DNA from: Acidobacteriota bacterium
Lineage (GTDB): Bacteria; Acidobacteriota; Blastocatellia; RBC074
NCBI GenBank assembly: GCA_016710075.1
Contig: JADJLO010000001.1
Span: forward strand, 434,001 to 498,000
Length of the DNA stretch: 64,000 nucleotides
Direction of reading: 5' to 3'
The notes beneath the pieces are model-generated. The model worked only from the letters and a program-made list of their open reading frames with translations. It searched no databases and was not told where the DNA came from. Positions 56,867-64,000 of the stretch are shown here, one piece after another. The position numbers and the translations under genes are program-made. Numbering within the stretch: the first letter of the stretch is position 1; every line of letters starts with the position of its first letter.

Positions 56867-58624
56867 TCAGGCTTTAAGCTCAAGCTTTAATCTGATCGAT
56901 GTGATGAGTCCGAGGCTGATCCATTGCCAGACGAAGAAGCTGTTGTCGCCGGCGCCGGCCAGATATCTGTTCCATTCGTCGAGCACGGATTGTTTCTCCA
57001 GCCATTGGCCGGCGAAAGAGTTGAGGGCGGAGTCGATGCTTGCTCTTGCCCAGTCCTTCAGTTCGTTTCTCAGCCATTCCCTTTGCGGCGTCTGCAATGG
57101 GCGTTTGGGGGCCTCTACAATTCCGGCAGGAAGCAGCCTCGACGCTATCTTCCTGAGCATCAATTTTTGAACTCCGCCTGAAATCTTTCTTTCGGGTGGC
57201 TGACGGAGTGCGAGTTCAAAAAGCCTGTGATCGAGAAAGGGCTCTCTGAGCTCAGTCGACGAGCGCATGGAGACACGGTCATTGAACCGCAGCGCCCGCG
57301 GAATTTTGGTAAATCTCGCATCCCGGTACTGAAGGTTTCGCAACCTGTCGCTGAAGACTTCAGGGGTTGATAACGGACTTGCCAGCCGGCGGAACTCAGG
57401 GTTGAGGCAATCGGGCCGGACGGGGCTGTCATTTGAGCCCTGAACCAGACCGGCACTTCGGCCTTCGAGCGCATTGGCATAGTAATCATACCCGGCCCAT
57501 TGTTCATCCAGTCCCTGACCGTCGAGCAGCACGATCACCCCTTCGGCCCTGGCTCGTTCAAATACGCGCGCATAGGCGAGAGTCGGAATTCCTCCGAAGG
57601 GTTCGTCCTGCGATCTCTGGACGGATGCGGCAAGATCAGGAACATCGTCCGGTCGAAGCTCGCAAAGAATCGACTTGTGTCGGGTCTGCTTAAGCATCCG
57701 CCTGACCCAAGTGGTTTCGTCGTAATCCGGATCGCCGGTGACGAAAGTGAATGCCTTGACGTCGCTCTCATTTCCCTGCACCTGGTGGACAAGGCCGAGC
57801 AGCGTGGACGAATCGAGACCTCCACTGAGATTGATTCCCACGGGGACGTCCGATCGGAATCGCAGCCTGACGCTGTCGATTAGAAGCGCGAGATATTGTT
57901 CCTCGACTTCTTCCGCCGGCCGGGCGTCAAAAGCTTCTCCCGACCTTTGAGCAATGTCATACCAACTGCTGACCCGTAAATCTCCATCTTTGACGGTCAG
58001 TGAATGACCCGCCGGCAGGGAATTGATTCCTTTCCAGAAGGTTTTTTCGGAATTCTCGTACACTCCGAAGGTGAGATATGCCGACCATGTCGATTCATCC
58101 GGCTCAGGCCTGATACCGGCGGCGTGCAGCGCCTTGATTTCGCTCGCAAAATAGAAAGCGCCGTCCGTTTTTGTCGAGTAGTAGAGCGGCTTGACTCCGA
58201 ACCGGTCGCGCGCGGCAAATAACTGTCGATTCCGCCCATCCCACAGGAGGAAGGCGAACATGCCTATCAATCGATCGAGGCACGATTCGCCCCATTTCTC
58301 ATAGGCTGCCAGAATCACTTCAGTGTCGCTGTGGCTGCGAAAATCGTAATCGGCGAGTTCAGAACGCAATTCGAGGTAATTGTAGATCTCGCCGTTGAAG
58401 ACTATCTGCAGCGTGCCGTCATTGTTGATCATCGGCTGGCTGCCGGCGGGTGAAAGGTCGATGATGCTCAGGCGGTTATGCCCCAGCCCGGTGCGTCCAT
58501 CTTCTCCATCCTCGATCATCGAAATTCCCGAAGAGTCCGGTCCGCGGTGGCGCTGGACGGAGACCATCGATTCGAGTTGCGAACGATTCCAGTTTTTACC
58601 GGTAATACCGGCTATCCCACACAT
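56867..58624 (-). CDS. asnB: Asparagine synthetase (glutamine-hydrolysing)
   Basis: 585 residues. Class II glutaminase with nucleophile Cys2 (MCGIAGITG), RHRGPDSSG, LGHNRLSIIDLSPAGSQPM, FNGEIYNYLELR; synthetase domain with the pyrophosphate loop VGINLSGGLDSSTLLGL. In polysaccharide loci such proteins often act as amidotransferases on sugar acids rather than in asparagine synthesis, and this context (NeuA upstream) fits that; the acceptor is unknown. It lies 19 bp after the corrected neuA stop, so it is in the same transcript. Confidence 0.9.
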   Translation of the reverse strand: MCGIAGITGKNWNRSQLESMVSVQRHRGPDSSGISMIEDGEDGRTGLGHNRLSIIDLSPAGSQPMINNDGTLQIVFNGEIYNYLELRSELADYDFRSHSDTEVILAAYEKWGESCLDRLIGMFAFLLWDGRNRQLFAARDRFGVKPLYYSTKTDGAFYFASEIKALHAAGIRPEPDESTWSAYLTFGVYENSEKTFWKGINSLPAGHSLTVKDGDLRVSSWYDIAQRSGEAFDARPAEEVEEQYLALLIDSVRLRFRSDVPVGINLSGGLDSSTLLGLVHQVQGNESDVKAFTFVTGDPDYDETTWVRRMLKQTRHKSILCELRPDDVPDLAASVQRSQDEPFGGIPTLAYARVFERARAEGVIVLLDGQGLDEQWAGYDYYANALEGRSAGLVQGSNDSPVRPDCLNPEFRRLASPLSTPEVFSDRLRNLQYRDARFTKIPRALRFNDRVSMRSSTELREPFLDHRLFELALRQPPERKISGGVQKLMLRKIASRLLPAGIVEAPKRPLQTPQREWLRNELKDWARASIDSALNSFAGQWLEKQSVLDEWNRYLAGAGDNSFFVWQWISLGLITSIRLKLELKA

Positions 58625-58643
58625 AAGAATTGGCAGTCTTTTA

Positions 58644-59362
58644 TCATTTTCCCGCGATCAGTTTTTCGGCGCGGCTCCAGTCATCCATGGTGTCGATATT
58701 GACGCTGCGAGCGGATCGATCGGAAAACCCAGCAGCCTTGAACCGTAAAAGCTTCCCTCGTCAATCAGCACATCCCTCCTCGTCACATAGACTGAGCCTT
58801 CGCGGTGAAATGCCGGAGGGAGTTCCTGCCGACGCGGGATTGGCGCCGGCTCGCCGGTGCTCAGTCGAAGGTATCCCGCCTTGTCCTTGAAATAGACCCA
58901 GTGCGGATTGTGTTCGGACGGGACCGGGAGCACCGTAACCACTGCATCAGCGCCTGATTCAATCAGCAACTCAATGCAGCCATCGATGTCTTCTCTCTTT
59001 CGCAATGGGTTGGTTGGCTGAAGCAGGCACAGAGCGTCAAATCTTTCGCCAGTTGCCTCCATAAATCGAATTGCGTGCTGAACCACCGGCAGCATGGGGG
59101 TCTCATCGCGAGCCAGTTCCTGCGGCCTCGGAAAAGGGACATCGATACCGCATTGCCGGCCGCATTCGGCGATCTTTTCATCCTCGGTGCTCAGAATCAC
59201 CCTCGTCAGATATTTTGATGAGAGCGCAGCCTCGGCCGTATATTGCAGCAAAGGCTTCCCGCAGAGGTCCTTGAGGTTCTTTCCCGGAACGCCTTTCGAG
59301 CCGCCTCTGGCAGGTATCAGTCCAAGAATCCGGAGCGAATTTGATTTGTTGGATATTGTCAG
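58644..59362 (-). CDS. neuA: CMP-nonulosonate (acylneuraminate) cytidylyltransferase, one frameshift
   Basis: Activates a nonulosonic acid with CTP. N-terminal LRILGLIPARGGSKGVPGKNL is the conserved CTP-binding signature, then ALCLLQPTNPLRKREDID and PAFHREGSVYVTRRDV. Near 58710 one C is missing; restoring it gives RSVNIDTMDDWSRAEKLIAGK and the stop at 58644, the expected C-terminus. No ATG, GTG or TTG exists between the previous stop (59369) and the signature; CTG 59362 with AGTAGGG upstream is the best candidate start. About 239 residues, normal. Confidence 0.88.
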
Positions 59363-59368
59363 AGCGCC

Positions 59369-60429
59369 CTACTTCTTGGTAAAGACGTAGCGGTTCTCGC
59401 CGACGCCATATTTCACTTCGGCGTATGGATCCCGCCGGTAAATGCTTTCGATGCGATCGAAATCGGTTCCCCTTTGGAGTCTTCGGATATCGACGGCTCC
59501 GGCTGTCTTCAATGCATCTTCGATTTCAGCGGGAGTCAGTTGTATATTGATCGGCACCATGACGTGATCGAGCATGTAAAAGATTCGGTTGTCCGGAATT
59601 CCGATCATCTTCAGCGACAGGCGCGCGAATTCCTTATTCTCATTCTCATAAGCTCACGCAGCACGTCGATGAGCCCCCAGAAGAGCCCGCCCGGATTCTC
59701 TATCAGATACAACCAGCCCAACCCGCCAGGCTTGAGCACCCTGACCAGTTCGGAAATCCCGGCTTTCCAGTCGACTGTGTGATGCAGCACGCCGTTTGAA
59801 AAGACGATCTCGAAGCTGTTGTCGGGAAACGGCAGTTCAAGCACGCTGGCAATCTGAAACTCTATATCCGCCAGGTTGTTGTCAGTCACCCTTTTGCGGG
59901 CGCTCTCGAGGCCGATCGAAGAGATGTCCACTCCGACGGCCGCTTTGGCCCCGAGCTGCCGCCAGGCTACAGTATAACGCCCACCGCCGCACCCCGCATC
60001 GAGCACCTTCATCTGACCAATGTTTGTGATGTCTATGCCGTTTCTATCAAGCCTCGTCTTGAGGAGATGTACCGTCTCCTGCCAGAATGATTCAGTTGAA
60101 AAGGCACTGAAAAGCCGTCCGTAATGATTGCCGGTGACATTTTCAACCGGCTCGCTGAACTCGCTGCCGCCGATTTCGGCAGGAATCGATGCAGCGCCAG
60201 GCTCGCAGATGCCGCTTCTCCCGGCCGAATTGAAATAATCAGCCAGCAGTTCGAGCAGGGAATTGATCTCGCCGACGGGTTCCTTGTCCGTGCCGAATGC
60301 CCGTTCCATCGAGTCAAAGATCAGTGGGATCACACAGGCTCGGGTAAAGGATGCCAGTCGTTTGGAGCCGAGTCTGTTCGATGCGTCGAGCAGCGCTTTT
60401 GAACTCACTTCAATTGATGGTTCGATCAT
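59369..60429 (-). CDS. SAM-dependent methyltransferase, one frameshift
   Basis: Class I methyltransferase: MKVLDAGCGGGRYTVAWRQLGAKAAVGVDIS (motif I and II), SFEIVFSNGVLHHTVDWKAGISELVRVLKPGG (motifs IV-VI). The N-terminal third (to about residue 115) is an uncharacterised extension. Near 59633 a base is missing and the second frame continues FARLSLKMIGIPDNRIFYM to the stop at 59369; corrected length is about 353 residues. Between neuC and neuA it probably methylates or otherwise modifies a glycan precursor. Confidence 0.85.
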
Positions 60430-60461
60430 AAATTAAGGGTAATCCCGGTTTATTCTTTTCT

Positions 60462-61628
60462 TTAATCGTGAATGTAGTGAAGCCGTTTCTGGATGTATGG
60501 ATCGAGTTGGGCGAGTGCGCCGGCGATTTTTTCTGAGACGTGACCGTCCCCGTAAAGCCTGCTTGGCTGATAGCGTCCGTGAGCGAGCTGCCTGCGAGCC
60601 GCCTCGTAAACATCATCGGCATTTGGGATTGAAAGTGTTACGTGAGCATCGACCTCGCGGCCTTCCTGGCGGTTTCCGACCAGGACCACGGGTGTTCCGA
60701 AATAGCTGGCATCGCGCACGAAGCTGCTTGAATTGCCGATCGCACAGGCTGCATTTGCCAGAACTTTGAGATAGTTATCCGGAGTCAGATTGGTCAGGGT
60801 TCGAAGCCAGTCCGGCTGATTGCTTACTCTGAAAACGCGTATCGCCTTGCTGATGTGGTCTGAACCGGCGTCAATGTTAGGCCAGAGCATGATGGTTTGT
60901 ATCTTAAGCCTTCCCAGCGCTTCAAGGACCGCTTCCATCTGACTGCGTTCTCCACCGAATTCCGTTGTCGTGGGATGAAACAGCACCAGAAGATAGGGCT
61001 TGCCGGCATCTATCAAACCACCCCCGCCGGTCGAATTGACGATATCGGGCTCAAGGATTCGATCCAGATTGCGCGCGATGTCGCTTGAGGGACATCCCAC
61101 TGCGAGAATCGTATCGGGGCGTTCCCCCATTCTGATCAAATATTCGGCGGACCTTTCGGTGCTCGGGAAATGAAAGTGTGCGAATTTGCTGATCGCGTGG
61201 CGGGCGCTTTCATCGATCGAACCCGAGACCTCGCCGCCCTGAATGTGAGCCAGGCAGATGTTCATGTAAGCTGCTGCAATAGCCGCTGAAAGCGCCTCGT
61301 ATCGATCGCCGATCAGAAGTACGACATCGGGCTTCAACCGCTGAAATTCGCTGGCGAATTCGACCACGCCAAACCCGACTGATTTGGCCATTGTCGCCGG
61401 GGTCGATCCTTCGAGCTCGATGTAAATCTCGCCGTCAACCTTGAACCCATCCTGCTTCACCACCCTCACCGGTTGATCGAATCTCTCGAGCACCATGGTG
61501 CCGGCGGCGATGATCTGTAATTCCAGAGCCGGGTGTTCGGAAATTGCCTTGATCACTGGTTTGAGCCGGCCGTAATTGGCCCTGTCGACCAGCACAACGC
61601 AGATCTTTCGACGCTTATTCAAAATCAT
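60462..61628 (-). CDS. neuC: UDP-N-acetylglucosamine 2-epimerase, hydrolysing (NeuC family)
   Basis: GT-B-fold hydrolysing epimerase: ICVVLVDRANYGRLKPVIKAI, VVLLIGDRYEALSAAIAAAYMNICLAHIQGGEVSGSIDESARHAISKFAHFHFPST, YLLVLFHPTT, AIGNSSSFVRDASYFGTPVVLVGNRQEGRE. It releases UDP while making N-acetylmannosamine (Neu5Ac route) or a 2,4-diacetamido analogue (legionaminic route). 389 residues from ATG 61628; GGAGG abuts that ATG, so TTG 61622 may be the used start. It overlaps neuB's end. Confidence 0.93.
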   Translation of the reverse strand: MILNKRRKICVVLVDRANYGRLKPVIKAISEHPALELQIIAAGTMVLERFDQPVRVVKQDGFKVDGEIYIELEGSTPATMAKSVGFGVVEFASEFQRLKPDVVLLIGDRYEALSAAIAAAYMNICLAHIQGGEVSGSIDESARHAISKFAHFHFPSTERSAEYLIRMGERPDTILAVGCPSSDIARNLDRILEPDIVNSTGGGGLIDAGKPYLLVLFHPTTTEFGGERSQMEAVLEALGRLKIQTIMLWPNIDAGSDHISKAIRVFRVSNQPDWLRTLTNLTPDNYLKVLANAACAIGNSSSFVRDASYFGTPVVLVGNRQEGREVDAHVTLSIPNADDVYEAARRQLAHGRYQPSRLYGDGHVSEKIAGALAQLDPYIQKRLHYIHD

Positions 61629-62661
61629 CCTCCGAAAACATTGAGTCGACACCGATCGGGCGTTTCAGCCTGCGACCGGTTAATTCCTTGTACCTCGATG
61701 CCTGAATGCCGCTGCCAGGTTTCTTGAAAGCCATATCCTGTTTGGAGATGACATGCCCCGTCGACAGATCACGGGCGGCGACTATGCTCTTGCCGAAGAT
61801 TTGACGCAGGTCGTTGAGACTTGCAGCCATGGCTTCCTTGTCGACCGGGTTGCCCAGTGCCGTTTCGACGAATCGGACGCCATCCACCAATTGCCTCAGT
61901 TCAGCAGTCGTGATGGAGGCCGTTACATCCGGACCGAAGCATTCTCTGGAGAAGGTGATGTGAACCTCGATCAGCTTTGCTCCGAGAGTCGCAGCTGCAA
62001 TTCCGGCGTAGATCGTTCCCGAGTGATCCGACAATCCAACCGGGCAGTCGTAGCGTTTGCGAAGCTCGTCGATGACATTCAACCCGAGCTTGTTGGGAGG
62101 GCAGGGGTAAGCCGTAGTGCATTGAAGTATGGCCACGGGAGCGCCGGCGCCTCGGACGCAATCGACCGCAGCATCCATCTCGTCCCACGGCGACATGCCG
62201 CTTGAAAGAATGACCGGCTTGCCGCTGCGCGCCATATATTCAAGCAGCGGAAGATTCGAGACTTCACCGGCTCCCACTTTCCATCCCGGCACCCCGGTCT
62301 TTTCCAGCAGATCCACCGCCTCAAAAGAGAAGGCGGATGAGAGAAAGATCAACCCCCGCTCTTTTGCATGCTCTGCCAGCCCGAGCCACTGAGCGGCTGT
62401 GAATTCCATTCTCTTCCAGTAATCATAACGAGTCTCATCCTGTGGACTGAATTTGATCCTCCAGGGTTCTCCAGGCGTGCTTTCGGCCGACGCAATGTGA
62501 GTCTGAAATTTGATCGCATCCGCTCCCGCCTTCGCCGCCGCGTCAATTGGCGATGAGGCCGTCCCGAGGCTCCCGTCATGTGTCTGGGCTATCTCGGCGA
62601 CCATCAGACACGGGGATTCCGGTGAAGCAAATAATCCTTCCAGTTTATTTATTGGGCTCAT
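61615..62661 (-). CDS. neuB: N-acetylneuraminate/nonulosonate synthase
   Basis: Condenses phosphoenolpyruvate with ManNAc or a related amino sugar. NeuB motifs: MVAEIAQTHDGSLGTA, DAIKFQTHIA, SSAFSFEAVDLLEKTGVPGWKVGAGEVSNLPLLEYMA, KPVILSSGMS, ILQCTTAYPCPP, VGLSDHSGT, GAKLIEVHITF; the C-terminal 60 residues form the SAF/antifreeze-like domain (KSIVAARDLSTGHVISKQDM). 348 residues from ATG 62661, typical. It lies between neuC and the PhyH-like gene. NeuB versus LegI or PseI cannot be settled from sequence motifs alone. Confidence 0.94.
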   Translation of the reverse strand: MSPINKLEGLFASPESPCLMVAEIAQTHDGSLGTASSPIDAAAKAGADAIKFQTHIASAESTPGEPWRIKFSPQDETRYDYWKRMEFTAAQWLGLAEHAKERGLIFLSSAFSFEAVDLLEKTGVPGWKVGAGEVSNLPLLEYMARSGKPVILSSGMSPWDEMDAAVDCVRGAGAPVAILQCTTAYPCPPNKLGLNVIDELRKRYDCPVGLSDHSGTIYAGIAAATLGAKLIEVHITFSRECFGPDVTASITTAELRQLVDGVRFVETALGNPVDKEAMAASLNDLRQIFGKSIVAARDLSTGHVISKQDMAFKKPGSGIQASRYKELTGRRLKRPIGVDSMFSEDDFE

Positions 62662-62691
62662 TTGCTGTTCAATCAATATGTAATAATCGGC

Positions 62692-63609
62692 CTATCCGAA
62701 AAGACCTTTGGATGGCGGGGCCAGTGCGAATTTACCGGATTTGTCCATGCTTCCGGTAATCTTCTCAGGCCTGATGAATAATTCAGGCGCCTGCGATGAC
62801 GGTGAAGTGTAGAGGCAGGTATAGAGCAGGCGATCTTTGCCGCGCGCCAGACCGCCCTTGTGAAAGCCTCGAGTATCCGCAAAGAGTATGGTTCCCGTCC
62901 TTCCCGTCGCCGTGATCCATTTGTCGGCCGCAACCAGACCTGCCATTTGATCGTCGGTCCAGCGTTCCACCCCTTTCTCTTCAAATGAATCAGGCTTGCT
63001 TTTGACATGCCCTTTCCTGTGAGTTCCAGGGGCGTAAGTGAACGGCCCGGCGCTTTCATCGACATCTGAAAGATAGATGAAGAGCTTGAGTATCAGGTGA
63101 TCTTCGCGGTCGTAATGCCAGAGTTGTGATTCGCGCGCCGGCCCTCTCGTCGTCATGGTATGCCAGATATTGTAATAACGCAGTTGCGTGTACATCCCGA
63201 AGTATTCATTGGCTATCTGAAGCGTCAATGGATGCAGGGCAATTCGGGCATAAATGCTCTCCGGGTCGAGGCGTGGATTGTCGCCAAGCAGCCGCAGCAG
63301 AAAGGTTTTGGCGCCGATCTCGCCTCCCTCGGTCTCGCGACGGGCCGCCGAAATTCGCTCCTCCCATTCGCCCTCCATCTGATCGACGGAATCTTTCAAG
63401 GATTCATATAACTCCCACATCTCTGGTAATTTGTCGATGTGACTTGCAGCGATGCCATCCCGGTTGAGATCGGAGACGATTCTTGCCGCCTCGCCTTTGG
63501 GCTGCTCCCTGTCTCTTCTGTATCTCAGCGTGGATCTCAGATTGAAGAGATACCTCCAGGTCGGAGTAAAATGCCTGCCGGTGTATACGAGTTTTCTGCG
63601 AAAAGACAT
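62692..63609 (-). CDS. Phytanoyl-CoA dioxygenase (PhyH) family protein
   Basis: Fe(II)/2-oxoglutarate-dependent oxygenase fold of 305 residues: metal motif HxD in LWHYDREDH, distal His in TRGFHKGGLARG, and YAPGTHRKG between them. Such enzymes hydroxylate unactivated carbons. Between the ABC permease and neuB it is likely to modify the glycan or its lipid or sugar precursor, though no specific substrate can be named. The start ATG 63609 is tentative. Confidence 0.8.
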   Translation of the reverse strand: MSFRRKLVYTGRHFTPTWRYLFNLRSTLRYRRDREQPKGEAARIVSDLNRDGIAASHIDKLPEMWELYESLKDSVDQMEGEWEERISAARRETEGGEIGAKTFLLRLLGDNPRLDPESIYARIALHPLTLQIANEYFGMYTQLRYYNIWHTMTTRGPARESQLWHYDREDHLILKLFIYLSDVDESAGPFTYAPGTHRKGHVKSKPDSFEEKGVERWTDDQMAGLVAADKWITATGRTGTILFADTRGFHKGGLARGKDRLLYTCLYTSPSSQAPELFIRPEKITGSMDKSGKFALAPPSKGLFG

Positions 63610-63636
63610 AAACAGAGTTTGAAGTTCAGTGTTTGA

Positions 63637-63656
63637 AATCAATCAATCAATCAATC
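63637..63656. repeat. AATC tetranucleotide tandem repeat
   Basis: Five perfect copies of AATC followed by an imperfect one (GATC), in the 63-bp gap between the permease stop and the PhyH-like gene start. A short tract of this kind can vary by slippage, but it lies outside the coding sequence. Confidence 0.8.
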
Positions 63657-63672
63657 GATCCGGTTATTACCC

Positions 63673-64000
63673 TTAGACGACATCTGCAAATGTTTTCTCC
63701 ATGCGTCTGAAATAGAAGGCTCCACCCAGCAGGAGGATGACTGCCGCGAGGGATGAAACAATCAGCATCGGGCCTGGAGTCGTGTTTACTCCCAGTAGCG
63801 CCCACCGGAACCCTTCGACCACACCCGCCATTGGGTTCAAGCCATAGATCAATCTCCATTTCTCGCGCATCAGACTGCTCGGATAGGCAATCGGTGTCGC
63901 AAGCATCCAGAACTGATTGACGAATGGGACCACGTAGCGAACATCCCGGAACTGAACATTGAGCGCCGCCAGCCACAATCCTACTCCAAGCGATGTGACA
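63673..64000 (-). CDS. ABC-2 type polysaccharide permease (Wzm-like), C-terminal part
   Basis: The gene continues past the right edge. The visible end reads VTSLGVGLWLAALNVQFRDVRYVVPFVNQFWMLATPIAYP, LNPMAGVVEGFRWALLGV and a final hydrophobic segment MLIVSSLAAVILLLGGAFYF before the stop at 63673. This is the ABC-2 permease pattern (NVxxRDV, NP) of exporters for capsule and O-antigen. It is the likely partner of the Wzt-like ATPase at 55544-56822 although the two genes are not adjacent. Confidence 0.9.
   Translation of the reverse strand, partial: VTSLGVGLWLAALNVQFRDVRYVVPFVNQFWMLATPIAYPSSLMREKWRLIYGLNPMAGVVEGFRWALLGVNTTPGPMLIVSSLAAVILLLGGAFYFRRMEKTFADVV

Noticed and set aside
41791..64000. 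Exosortase/PEP-CTERM locus
   Set aside because: AsnB, FemAB-like and CapK-like genes are typical of such loci, but no exosortase or PEP-CTERM protein is visible in the window.

Overview
The window looks like a chromosome fragment of an Acidobacteriota bacterium (Blastocatellia or Solibacter-like). This placement is an inference from three things: a protein ending in a C-terminal domain of the kind first described in Solibacter (TIGR03437-like, 23859-25760), a carboxypeptidase-regulatory-like domain fused to an M1-type peptidase, and many short palindromic intergenic repeats. No phage, transposase or CRISPR array was found.

Layout. 1-12,150 (+ strand): the end of an amidohydrolase, a VOC-family protein, an unrecognised secreted protein, a di-heme cytochrome c peroxidase, an RND efflux adaptor and pump, a six-heme cytochrome and an M1-type metallopeptidase. 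Every one of these except the first fragment is broken by small frameshifts while the protein still reads sensibly across them, so this stretch looks error-rich rather than decayed. 12,160-20,200 (- strand): an amidase with a small acidic partner, then a histidine utilisation operon hutH-hutU-hutG-hutI. 20,590-23,750 (+): FeoB and a DtxR-type regulator with a FeoA-like tail. 23,860-28,550: a CHRD-domain secreted protein, a glycosyltransferase, and a VKOR/DsbA disulfide pair. 28,770-33,960 (-): an AddA-like helicase without nuclease and an AddB-like nuclease. 34,060-37,050 (-): a B12-binding radical SAM protein, a rhodanese-like protein without its cysteine, and tRNA-Cys. 37,240-41,650: an epoxide-hydrolase-like enzyme and a 1050-residue secreted multidomain protein.

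41,790-64,000 (all - strand, running off the right edge) is a surface polysaccharide locus. In transcription order it has an ABC-2 permease, a PhyH-type dioxygenase, NeuB, NeuC, a methyltransferase, NeuA, asparagine synthetase, a Wzt-like ATPase, two paralogous glycan transferases joined in one frame, an FkbM methyltransferase, GT2, two GT4, an O-antigen polymerase/ligase, GT4, a methyltransferase, a FemAB-like protein, a CapK/PaaK-like adenylating enzyme and GT2. It predicts a nonulosonic-acid-containing glycan exported by an ABC transporter.

Several repeat families occupy the gaps between genes. The main one is a tandem 18-bp unit (ACGAAACAGACGAAATAA), often in inverted pairs; it sits at gene ends, lies just upstream of hutI, and has removed a stop codon at least once. 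Most isolated frameshifts outside the first 12 kb fall in homopolymers and change them by one base, which points to sequencing indels.
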